Assembly (NCBI GenBank): GCA_012030815.1
Contig: JAAUVF010000077.1
Location: 1 to 5,333, forward strand
DNA from: Nanobdellota archaeon
Lineage (GTDB): Archaea > Thermoproteota > Nitrososphaeria > Nitrososphaerales > Nitrosopumilaceae
Direction of reading: 5' to 3'
Length of the DNA: 5,333 nucleotides
Shown one piece after another: positions 1 through 5,333 of the stretch. The first letter of the stretch is position 1. The number at the start of each line of letters is the position of its first letter. The notes beneath the pieces are model-generated. The model was not told the DNA's origin, did no database searches, and saw nothing but the letters and a program-made list of their open reading frames with translations. The translations under genes were made by a program, and so were the position numbers.

Positions 1-559
1 TCCTATTGCATCAAAATTAATTCCTTTGATGACATCTTTGTTAAACGCAAAAAATCCTGACATTGGATCTGATTGTTTTATTCCTAATCCTTTCTTTGCT
101 ATTATAGTTCCAATTTTACTAATAAATTTTTTCGTTTTAATGACCAACCTTGAATTTTACCATCCTTAAGATATCTTGATGCAACAACAATGTCTGTTTT
201 TGATTGTTTTAATACATCAACTAACTTTGGTATGAGATGTGGAGGGTGAGAAAAATCACTATCCATCACAATCACTATTTTCCTTTCGCATGCTGTATTC
301 CTTTTAATATTGCAGAGCTTAACCCTTCCTTGGTTTTTCGATTAATGACATTAACTGTATACTGTGTTTTTTCTTTTAATGATTGAAAATAATCTTCAGC
401 CATCTTGCCTGTGCCATCTGGTGAGTTGTCATCTACTACTATGGCCTCGACATTTGGTATTTTTTTGGGAGGTGCTCTTTTGATTAAATGAAGTATTTTT
501 TGTATGTTTTCCGATTCATTATAGGTAGGAATTACTATTGACACTTCGGTATTTCCCAT
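1..559 (-). CDS. GT2 family glycosyltransferase, dolichol-phosphate mannosyltransferase (DPM1)-like; partial, two frameshifts
   Basis: The N-terminal motif SIVIPTYNE, followed by VVDDNSPDGT and then MDSDFSHPP, SRY and DPMSGFF, is the signature order of DPM1-like GT2 enzymes. These transfer a sugar from a nucleotide sugar to a polyprenyl phosphate at the cytoplasmic membrane face for glycan assembly. The DD of VVDDN and the DSD are the expected nucleotide-sugar/metal sites. The reading frame breaks twice: at the T run 278-281 and at the T run 127-132. One extra base in each restores continuous family sequence from the start to the window edge, where the gene continues outside (about 190 codons visible). 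ATG at 559 is chosen; an in-frame TTG at 568 would add three residues, and a TATA-like TTTAATAT near 594 sits at the right distance for that start. The true sugar and lipid acceptor cannot be told from here. No membrane segment lies in the visible part. Confidence 0.88.
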
Positions 560-582
560 GGCAGACAATACGATTACGCTGA

Positions 583-606
583 TTTATCTCATATTAAATT
601 TTTAAA
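583..606 (-). promoter_or_regulatory. TATA-like promoter of the GT2 gene
   Basis: On the minus strand this AT-only stretch holds TTTAAAAATTTAATAT and then GATAAAT. These sit about 25 bases upstream of the two candidate starts (TTG 568 and ATG 559), as expected for a leaderless archaeal transcript. Which box is used decides the start codon and cannot be settled from sequence. Confidence 0.4.
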
Positions 607-681
607 TTGCAAATTTTGACTATTGGCCCGTATACTACCACGGATCTCAATTTCAGACGCCTCAAGGGTGAATGTTTTGGA
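589..681. other. Short gap with a GC-richer patch (625-670)
   Basis: No gene is called here. Bases 625-670 are about half G+C, well above the surrounding DNA, and contain a short inverted pair CCGT/ACGG around an 8-base loop. Read on the minus strand in frame with the gene upstream (682-930), the stretch past its TAG stays open for about 30 codons to a TGA at 589-591. It may be a 3' untranslated region, a small RNA or a lost coding tail. I saw no tRNA cloverleaf. Confidence 0.3.
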
Positions 682-930
682 CTAGTTTCTCATAGATACT
701 TCGTTTCCAACTGATGCTTGTAATCCAAGCCCTGCGCCTGGTTCCGTAGTGACAATCATCAAAGTTTCACAATCCATGCATAAAACAGATAGAGTATAAT
801 CTGTATTTTCTTGAGTTGGACCTGTTGAAGCTAATACTGCATCTTCTACAATGTTTTGACTATTGCAAACCATACATGAATCAGATTTTTGTGAAATACG
901 TTTTATTTTTTTAATATAATAGTGAACCAT
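682..930 (-). CDS. Small zinc-ribbon-like protein, function unknown
   Basis: This is an intact 82-residue protein. Two CxxC pairs, C19/C22 (CMVC) and C50/C53 (CMDC), are spaced 27 residues apart, the arrangement of a four-cysteine zinc ribbon. The N-terminus before the first knuckle is strongly basic (KKIKR), and the tail after the second knuckle is glycine-rich and uncharged. I do not recognise the family; small zinc ribbons of this kind are common in archaea and often bind nucleic acid or a protein partner, which is only an inference here. The start is ATG 930, directly preceded in frame by a TAG four codons upstream. A TTTTTAAATT box centred about 26 bases upstream suggests a leaderless transcript. 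It is divergent from the aldo/keto reductase gene, so the two share a 97-base promoter region. Confidence 0.75.
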   Translation of the reverse strand: MVHYYIKKIKRISQKSDSCMVCNSQNIVEDAVLASTGPTQENTDYTLSVLCMDCETLMIVTTEPGAGLGLQASVGNEVSMRN

Positions 931-952
931 ATGACTATTCTAAAATCTCTGA

Positions 953-962
953 TTTTTAAATT
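953..962 (-). promoter_or_regulatory. TATA-like box for the zinc-ribbon gene at 930
   Basis: TTTTTAAATT lies about 26 bases upstream of ATG 930 (minus strand), the canonical archaeal TATA-to-start-site spacing for a leaderless message. Confidence 0.45.
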
Positions 963-996
963 GATTGTATCTTAAGTTTTTCATTTATTGGATACT

Positions 997-1008
997 CATA
1001 AAATAAAG
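997..1008 (+). promoter_or_regulatory. TATA-like box for the aldo/keto reductase gene
   Basis: CATAAAATAAAG is centred about 26 bases upstream of TTG 1028. The spacing supports transcription starting at or next to this TTG, so the box helps justify the non-ATG start. Confidence 0.45.
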
Positions 1009-1027
1009 TATCATCCTCAACAACGTA

Positions 1028-2022
1028 TTGACTATTCCTAAAGTTACTCTGTATGATGATTTTTCTATTTGTCGAATTCTTAATGGAATGTGGCAAGTAT
1101 CTGGAGGACATGGTCAGATTAATCCTGATTCTGCAATATTGGATATGTTGGAATACCATAAATCTGGATTTACTACTTGGGATTTGGCAGATATTTACGG
1201 TCCTGCAGAATCATACATTGGAGAATTTACAAAACGATTACCTACAAATGATCATACACAATCCCAAGCCCTCACTAAATTTGTTCCAAATCCTGGACCT
1301 ATGACAAAGTCGATTGTAGAGTACTATATTGATCAGTCATTGCAAAAATGAATGCTGATTCACTTGACTTGCTACAATTTCATTGGTGGGATTACAATAA
1401 TCCAAGATACCTTGATGCATTAAACCAATTATCTCAATTGCAAAAAATTGGAAAAATCAAACATCTGGGTCTTACAAATTTTGATACAAAAAGAATCAAA
1501 ATAATGATTGAGAAAGGATTCAAACTAGTATCCAATCAAGTTCAATATTCTATTTTAGATCAAAGACCTGAGAAATTGATGGTACCATTTTGTCAAAATC
1601 ATGGAATGCATATTCTTACTTATGGTACATTGCTTGGCGGATTCTTGTCTGAAAAATATCTGGATTCTGATGAACCCACTAGAGCAGATTTGTCCACTTC
1701 TAGTTTGCAAAAATATCATAATATGATCAATGCATGGGGTGGATGGAGCCTATTTCAAGAGTTATTACAAGTATTATCCAAAATAGCAAAAAAACATGAT
1801 TCCAGTATAGCAAATGTATCTACAAAATTTATTTTAGATAAACCTGCGGTTGCAGGAGTAATAATTGGAGTAAGACTTGGAATTTCTGAACACCGAAAAG
1901 ACAATACACGTGTATTTGATTTGCAACTAGATTCTGAAGATTATTCTATGATTAGTTCGGTTACTGGAAAATCTAATGATCTTTTTGAAGTAATTGGTGA
2001 TTGTGGCGATGAATATCGTTAG
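1028..2022 (+). CDS. Aldo/keto reductase family protein (one frameshift)
   Basis: This is an NAD(P)H-dependent oxidoreductase of the aldo/keto reductase superfamily, a cytoplasmic TIM barrel. After repair it is about 331 residues, a normal length. The catalytic tetrad is visible: D52 and Y57 in WDLADIYG, K84 in LTKFVPN, and H119 in LLQFHWWD. The C-terminal cofactor-binding stretch VIIGVRLGISEHRKDN (about 278-293) matches the family pattern. The frame breaks at the A run 1344-1348, just before H119; one extra A joins the halves as SLQK-MNADSLD with no residue lost, and the tetrad needs both halves. The start is taken as TTG 1028, because no in-frame ATG lies before the first conserved strand and a TATA-like box sits at leaderless distance. 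The substrate is unknown. The gene converges on the short gene at 2229 across a 206-base gap. Confidence 0.9.
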
Positions 2023-2044
2023 CAAATTAAACGGTAAAACTAGA

Positions 2045-2134
2045 TAGTAATCAAAACCATTCAGTTATCCATTGACAACTTTACATCAATACTCTTTTGA
2101 CATACCATTGATGTTTGGGATTATTTGATTACTA
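2045..2134. repeat. Nested inverted repeat, about 90 bases
   Basis: The outer arms are TAGTAATCAAA (2045-2055) and TTTGATTACTA (2124-2134), an exact 11-base inverted pair. Inside lies a second exact pair, ACATCAAT (2083-2090) and ATTGATGT (2107-2114), around a 16-base loop. Between the arms only weak pairing is visible (TATCC against GGGATTA). It could be a structured 3' end of the reductase mRNA, a small RNA, or a short mobile-element remnant with terminal inverted repeats. No target-site duplication is evident. Confidence 0.6.
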
Positions 2135-2156
2135 CCTGTTTATTATTGTTATAATG

Positions 2157-2215
2157 AATTAAAAACAATACTGTAAAAAATCTTAACATTTGTTTATTTT
2201 TGTAATGTATTTTGT
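2157..2215. terminator. Bidirectional T-rich termination region
   Basis: For the plus strand there are T tracts at 2189-2201 (TTTGTTTATTTTT) and again just after. For the minus strand there are A runs at 2161-2165 and 2175-2180, read as U tracts on the transcript of the 2229 gene. Archaeal RNA polymerase terminates on oligo-T runs, so this gap probably ends both convergent transcripts. Confidence 0.4.
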
Positions 2216-2228
2216 ATGGATTTAAAAT

Positions 2229-2444
2229 TTAATCACGTTTATTATCCAATTGATAATTTTCTATAATCTTTTGAACATTGGCTAGAATTATCTTGCCAAT
2301 TTCCTCATTCTTCATACCTGATGTTTTCATAAGTTTGATTTGATCCAAAATAGCAAATTGTACTCTTCCTTGCAATTGATCTATTATGTTGAATCCCTCT
2401 TTTGGAAATTCTGTTATGAAAAATTCTGATTCTTCTTTGTTCAC
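2229..2444 (-). CDS. Short hypothetical protein
   Basis: This is a 71-residue, charged, mostly helical-looking protein with no cysteines, no signal peptide and no membrane segment. I do not recognise it. The middle (about residues 24-63) reads like two or three amphipathic helices, ILDQIKLMKTSGMKNEEIGK then IILANVQKIIENYQ, which suggests a small helical-bundle or helix-turn-helix-like domain; that is only an inference. The start used is GTG 2444. No ATG in frame lies nearby, and an AT-rich box at 2461-2482 (AATATTTTAATAC) is at leaderless spacing. The gene follows the 116-residue gene on the same strand, 53 bases away, which is enough room for its own promoter. Confidence 0.6.
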   Translation of the reverse strand: MNKEESEFFITEFPKEGFNIIDQLQGRVQFAILDQIKLMKTSGMKNEEIGKIILANVQKIIENYQLDNKRD

Positions 2445-2460
2445 TTTACATTGTTTCTCA

Positions 2461-2482
2461 AAAATGTATTAAAATATTTAGT
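2461..2482 (-). promoter_or_regulatory. TATA-like box for the gene starting at 2444
   Basis: AATATTTTAATAC on the minus strand is centred about 26-28 bases upstream of GTG 2444. It supports that start and an independent promoter. Confidence 0.35.
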
Positions 2483-2497
2483 TTCATTTCGTTGATT

Positions 2498-2848
2498 TTA
2501 TTCATTCCATATTGGTTGCTGTTTTAACCATGATATTAAATCTCTATATAGACGACTTTTTTGTACATTTAACACATTGATTTCCATATTTGTTGATAAT
2601 TTTGCAGTCTTGGTATAGTTGTCATATTTTGCAAATATGACTTTGTCAAGGTATGTTTGTCCCTGAATCTCTTTTTTTGCCAATTCTTCTGATTCTGTCA
2701 TTGCAAAACATGCAAAGAGAACACCATCAACCCAATATGCACTTCCTGACTCCAGTGAGGCCATCATACTAAGTAGATCATCCAGACTCAATTTGATTAA
2801 ATCTCTAACAAAGATTGTTTTGTATGGTTCATGAATAAAATCTGTCAT
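2498..2848 (-). CDS. Hypothetical protein, 116 residues
   Basis: This is an intact gene, starting at ATG 2848, with a TATA-like TTTATTTTAA about 26 bases upstream (2871-2880). The protein has a soluble alpha/beta look: an N-terminal helix-rich part (RDLIKLSLDDLLSMMASLE, about 15-33), a hydrophobic strand pair around WVDGVLFACFAM (39-50), an acidic-basic middle, and a C-terminal helix ending LISWLKQQPIWNE. There is no signal peptide, no convincing membrane helix and no metal-binding cysteine set. I do not recognise the family and give no function. It lies downstream of the nuclease gene on the same strand, but the promoter-like box in the gap argues that it can be transcribed on its own. Confidence 0.7.
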   Translation of the reverse strand: MTDFIHEPYKTIFVRDLIKLSLDDLLSMMASLESGSAYWVDGVLFACFAMTESEELAKKEIQGQTYLDKVIFAKYDNYTKTAKLSTNMEINVLNVQKSRLYRDLISWLKQQPIWNE

Positions 2849-2870
2849 TTTCTATTTATTGGAGAATGGC

Positions 2871-2880
2871 TTTATTTTAA
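2871..2880 (-). promoter_or_regulatory. TATA-like box for the 116-residue gene
   Basis: TTTATTTTAA (TTAAAATAAA on the minus strand) lies about 26 bases upstream of ATG 2848, consistent with a leaderless transcript. Confidence 0.4.
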
Positions 2881-2962
2881 GCCTAGTTTGGAACATTTTT
2901 TCTTATTTTATGATAGTTTGTGAAATTTTTTCTATAACTTCAATTAATTTTCTTTTTAAAAA

Positions 2963-3631
2963 TCAAATGGTATTTTTTATAAACACTGCAACATTTCCAA
3001 TCTCTTCAGAGCCAATAATTACAATTTGGTCTATTTCTACTCCTGTTCTTTCTTTCCACATTAAAGAATATGCCGTTGCCTGCATGAAATATTTCTGTAC
3101 TTTATCATAGTGTTCCGCTAGTCTACTTCTACTAGTTTTAAAATCAATAATTGATAAATTTCCATCATATTCTGCAATACAATCACACGTTCCAGCTATT
3201 TTGAATTCATCGCTATACAAAGGAATCTCAATCCCGCGTATGTTGTTCATTTTATGCAAATATGGTTTTAATTTTTCAAAGTGACTCTTTGGAATGTCTA
3301 GAAAACTCCCCTCTGATTGCTTGTTGTTTAGATAATCTTCACATAGTTTATGAGTCATTGTTCCATGAATTTGAGCATCTTTCATAATCTGATCAGCTAA
3401 TTCACTTCCAACTCTTTCTCTCCATTCCTCAAGACCTGTCATATCTGATGTTTTTGATAGCACTGTTGTGATTGACGGATACAGTATCCCTTGGGGTGTT
3501 TTATAGTATCTAATACCATCTACTTCTGTTTGTAAAGCTAGTGGTATTGTGGTGATGTTATGGGTAAATTGCAATTGTCTTTGTTCTAATAAAGTAATAA
3601 AAAAATCAAACGATTTAGAACTTTTATTCAT
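2963..3631 (-). CDS. PD-(D/E)XK superfamily nuclease, MGME1/phage-exonuclease-like
   Basis: This 222-residue protein carries the full motif set of the MGME1-like branch of PD-(D/E)XK nucleases, metal-dependent DNA exonucleases related to RecB and Cas4 nuclease domains. An N-terminal YKTPQGILYPSITTVLS (about 43-59) is the usual lead-in. Then come GTMTH with H94 and E98 (GTxxHxxxE), E135 in GIEIPLYS, D150 in AGTCDC, D163 and K165 in IIDFKTS, and Q184/Y188 in MQATAYSL. There are no four cysteines of a Cas4-type iron-sulphur cluster, so Cas4 is unlikely. A role in DNA repair, replication or end processing is inferred. It starts 14 bases after the PAC2 stop, which suggests co-transcription. The end is doubtful: one extra base in the T run 2973-2978 would give FIKKYHLIFKKKIN and a stop at 2940-2942, and the original frame also reopens after its TGA. 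Confidence 0.85.
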   Translation of the reverse strand: MNKSSKSFDFFITLLEQRQLQFTHNITTIPLALQTEVDGIRYYKTPQGILYPSITTVLSKTSDMTGLEEWRERVGSELADQIMKDAQIHGTMTHKLCEDYLNNKQSEGSFLDIPKSHFEKLKPYLHKMNNIRGIEIPLYSDEFKIAGTCDCIAEYDGNLSIIDFKTSRSRLAEHYDKVQKYFMQATAYSLMWKERTGVEIDQIVIIGSEEIGNVAVFIKNTI

Positions 3632-3645
3632 TAAATTTTGTTTAA

Positions 3646-4327
3646 TTAATTTTCAAAACTTTTTTCGATCTCTTGAGCAAGTAATTCTAACCTGCTAGTA
3701 TCTCCTAATTTTCTATATGTTAGCTTTTCTAATGTTTTGATTATGCTAATCGCTGCTCTATACTGTGGAATTTCAGGCTGATTTAACTCCCCATACATTC
3801 CCATTCCTTGAATGCCATTTTGTTTTGCAAATCCTAAGATCAGACCATTAAATCCAGTAATTATTGATCTTTGTGGTGTTGTCAAAACACCCAAGCCTTG
3901 CATTTGTTTTGTTAATTCAATTGATGTAGATGTAACAAATGTCTTTGGGTTTTATCGATTAATTCTATTTGTATGAAATCCTCCAAGTGTGTAGATAATT
4001 TGGCAGAATACTTTTTGAAATATCTATGACGTCTTGACAGAGAGCATAGAGATCATGTGTATCTTGTGGTTGACCTGTTCCTCCCCCAAAAACAATTAGT
4101 CCATCTGCATACTTGTATTCCCAACTTTCATTTGGTAAATCAATGTAGCCTCCCTCATCTACAACATATGTGGGATATGGTGTTTTAGCAATTCTAAATT
4201 TTTTTGTTTTTAAGCTGTTGTTAATGAAATTTACTACTATGCTACCAACATTTCCCATGTCTTGCATCGCTGCTATGACTATGGGTTTTTCGATTTGTGG
4301 CTCTTCAATTTGAGAAAATTCCATCAT
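3646..4327 (-). CDS. PAC2 family protein (archaeal proteasome assembly chaperone-like), frameshifts and one in-frame stop
   Basis: The first part (from ATG 4327) has KPIVIAAMQDMGNVGSIVV and GGTGQPQDTHDLYALCQDV, the PAC2 hallmark. The second part, ending at 3646, continues it with LTTPQRSIITGFNGLILGFA and a C-terminal helical region. Together they make about 227 residues, near the family length. PAC2 proteins relate to eukaryotic PAC2 and archaeal PbaB-type factors that help assemble the 20S proteasome; that role is inferred from family. Two missing bases, one in the T run 4012-4016 and one near 3996-3998, restore SKKYSAK and then IYTLGGFHTNR, the expected conserved block. A TAA at 3952-3954 still interrupts the repaired frame; it could be a substitution or a compensating pair of indels. 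The upstream AT-rich box near 4349-4358 may be its promoter. It heads the likely operon with the nuclease. Confidence 0.87.
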
Positions 4328-4348
4328 TTTTTCTATAATTTACTTACT

Positions 4349-4383
4349 TAAAACTTAAGATTTGTATACAATGTAAAAAAATA
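4349..4383. promoter_or_regulatory. Divergent promoter region between PAC2 and the zinc-ribbon gene
   Basis: The minus strand has CTTAAGTTTTAAG (about 4348-4360) near 26 bases from ATG 4327. The plus strand has TGTAAAAAAATAC (4371-4383) near 22 bases from ATG 4399. Both are TATA-like only in being AT-rich, so the call is weak. Confidence 0.3.
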
Positions 4384-4398
4384 CATATTGACTATTTC

Positions 4399-4616
4399 AT
4401 GATTATTGGCAAAGTAAACAGGGATGAAAAAAAATCAAATTTATTCTTGATATACAATGCACAAAATGTGGAAAAAAAGTACCTGGCGGAATGAAAACAG
4501 GAGAAAGTTATTTCGATTCTGATGCTTTCAAAACAGAAATTGATAATTTTAAAAAGACTTACCTTTGTGGTATATGTAGGGATAAAAAAGACATGACGAT
4601 GAGAAATAGCTTTTAG
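4399..4616 (+). CDS. Small four-cysteine zinc-ribbon protein (one frameshift)
   Basis: As given, the frame from ATG 4399 ends early, and the frame holding the cysteines has a TGA upstream and no usable start before them. One extra A in the run 4427-4434 joins MIIGKVNRDEKK to IKFILDIQCTKCGKKVPGGM and gives a 72-residue protein ending in TAG 4614-4616. It has two knuckles, C21/C24 (CTKCGKK) and C57/C60 (CGICRDKK), 32 residues apart, with many lysines, which is a typical small archaeal zinc ribbon. I do not recognise a named family; binding of nucleic acid or a protein partner is only a guess. It is divergent from the PAC2 gene and ends 18 bases from the stop of the convergent nitroreductase. 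Confidence 0.7.
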
Positions 4617-4634
4617 TTATTTTATTTGATTAAA

Positions 4635-5128
4635 TTATTCCCAAACAACATGTACTAATTCCTTGAGATTTCTTCTTGGTTTTGGGAATTTATCTTGTTT
4701 GGGATAACCTATGCATAACACAGACGATGGAATCAATTCGGTGTTTATTACCTTCATTACTTTTTGCTCATCAAACATTCCAATCCATATTGAACTTAAT
4801 CCCAAAGCTTGAGCTGCAAGCTGTGAATATGCTGCAGCTAGTGTGGCATCTTGTATGGCAAATTTTTTGAGTACCTCTTCTGGAAAATCAAATTTAACTC
4901 TTGATGGATTTTTACAAAAACTAGTACGACTGGGGCATTTACATAAGGTTGATTATTGCATGCTTCTACCAATTCTTTCTTTTTTGCTGGACTCTTTACA
5001 TAAAATATTTCAAATCCTTGAAAATTTCCTGCAGTAGGTGCTGTGTCTGCTGCTGCTATGATTTTATCTATTTTTACAGTCTCTACTATCTTGTCTGAAA
5101 ATTTTCTAGTTGAGCGTCTTTTTGACAT
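4635..5128 (-). CDS. Nitroreductase family flavoprotein (one frameshift)
   Basis: This is an FMN-dependent NAD(P)H oxidoreductase of the nitroreductase fold, usually a cytoplasmic dimer. The N-terminus has SKRRSTRKF (R4, R5, S6, R8: FMN phosphate contacts in the family) and APTAGNFQGFEIF with N35 and Q37. The frame breaks at the A run 4916-4920; one extra base turns the tail into VFCKNPSRVKFDFPEEVLKK, then AAAYSQLAAQALGLSSIWIG, SVLCIGYPKQDKFPKPRR and a final VVWE before TAA 4635-4637. These are the expected C-terminal blocks, about 164 residues in all. ATG 5128 is the only in-frame start, but family members usually begin a few residues earlier, and the codons just upstream read EFVNTDLFTV, which looks like genuine protein, so the real start may lie further up. 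The natural substrate is unknown. Confidence 0.88.
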
Positions 5129-5333
5129 TACTGTGAATAAATCTGTATTTACAAATTCTGTTGGAGATGATTTTAGAATTTCAAAGAGTAATTGATTTCT
5201 TACATTGTTATTATCCTGGATTTTTGTTGCTGGTTCATATCCTGCGGGATAAATTTTTCTGACTTTTCTTTGAATCCATATTTATATGGAAAATTATCCT
5301 ATTAAGTAATTCTTAATTTCCAGTCATTTAAAA
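5129..5333 (-). other. Region upstream of the nitroreductase, possibly coding
   Basis: In frame with the nitroreductase, the minus strand stays open for about 50 codons with no ATG, GTG or TTG, ending LLFEILKSSPTEFVNTDLF. A second frame further upstream reads DNFPYKYGFKEKSEKFIP, and adding one base to the G run 5246-5248 (CCC on the coding strand) would join the two. The sequence could encode an N-terminal extension or the end of another gene with unresolved frameshifts. I recognise no family, and a plain 5' region remains possible. Confidence 0.3.

Larger units (their letters stand above)
2023..2228. other. Convergent intergenic region (no gene)
   Basis: This gap lies between the 3' ends of the aldo/keto reductase and the small gene at 2229. 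It contains a nested inverted repeat (2045-2134) followed by AT-rich tracts that look like terminators on both strands. Neither strand shows a protein-like open frame. Confidence 0.6.

Noticed and set aside
600..681. Possible tRNA in the GC-rich patch
   Set aside because: No acceptor stem pairing, anticodon arm or T-loop consensus could be assembled on either strand.
956..1159. Minus-strand open frame over the divergent promoter and reductase start
   Set aside because: It lies antisense to the conserved reductase N-terminus and across both TATA-like boxes, with no domain pattern.
1053..1304. Plus-strand open frame inside the aldo/keto reductase
   Set aside because: It overlaps the reductase in another frame, has biased residues (many Leu, Ile, Trp, Cys) and no recognisable motif; the reductase frame holds the catalytic residues.
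2859..3110. Plus-strand hydrophobic open frame antisense to the nuclease
   Set aside because: The Phe/Ile/Ser richness comes from reading the AT-rich antisense strand; the opposite strand encodes a nuclease with a full motif set.
2963..3631. Nuclease as Cas4 and a possible CRISPR link
   Set aside because: There is no cysteine cluster for an iron-sulphur centre, no neighbouring cas genes and no direct-repeat array in the window.
4676..5037. Two plus-strand open frames antisense to the nitroreductase
   Set aside because: They are shadows of the nitroreductase, whose corrected frame carries all family blocks.
1..5333. Region as a decaying genomic island full of pseudogenes
   Set aside because: Breaks are single-base losses mostly in homopolymers with intact motifs on either side, and there are no transposase, integrase or target duplications.

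Overview
The window looks like a chromosomal stretch from an AT-rich ammonia-oxidising archaeon of the Nitrosopumilales (Thaumarchaeota/Nitrososphaerota). This is inferred from the low G+C, the short intergenic gaps, TATA-like boxes about 25 bases upstream of start codons (leaderless genes), and an archaeal gene set: a DPM1-type GT2 glycosyltransferase, a PAC2 proteasome-assembly chaperone and small zinc ribbons. No species call is possible from sequence alone.

Layout: (1) 1-568, minus strand, a dolichol-phosphate-mannose-synthase-like glycosyltransferase that runs off the left edge. (2) 682-930, minus, a small two-CxxC zinc-ribbon protein of unknown role. (3) 1028-2022, plus, an aldo/keto reductase, divergent from (2) across a short promoter region. 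(4) 2023-2228, a convergent gap holding a nested inverted repeat and T-rich terminator-like tracts. (5) 2229-2444 and 2498-2848, minus, two short unrecognised genes. (6) about 2963-3631 and 3646-4327, minus, a PD-(D/E)XK nuclease of the MGME1/phage-exonuclease kind directly behind a PAC2-family gene, probably one transcript. (7) 4399-4616, plus, a small zinc-ribbon gene seen only after correcting a frameshift. (8) 4635-5128, minus, a nitroreductase-family flavoprotein. (9) 5129-5333, sequence upstream of the nitroreductase that may encode an N-terminal extension or the end of another gene.

Five genes are broken in the raw reading: GT2, the aldo/keto reductase, PAC2, the zinc ribbon at 4399 and the nitroreductase. 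Nearly every break is repaired by adding one base, usually in an A or T run, and the repaired frame continues family motifs without loss. The pattern fits homopolymer undercalling in the assembly far better than gene decay, so these entries are annotated as coding genes with frameshifts.

The genes do not form one obvious pathway. The only clear operon is PAC2 plus nuclease. I found no CRISPR array, tRNA, rRNA, insertion sequence or defence island. The most unusual non-coding signals are the nested inverted repeat at 2045-2134 and a recurring TGACTATT word near several gene starts.
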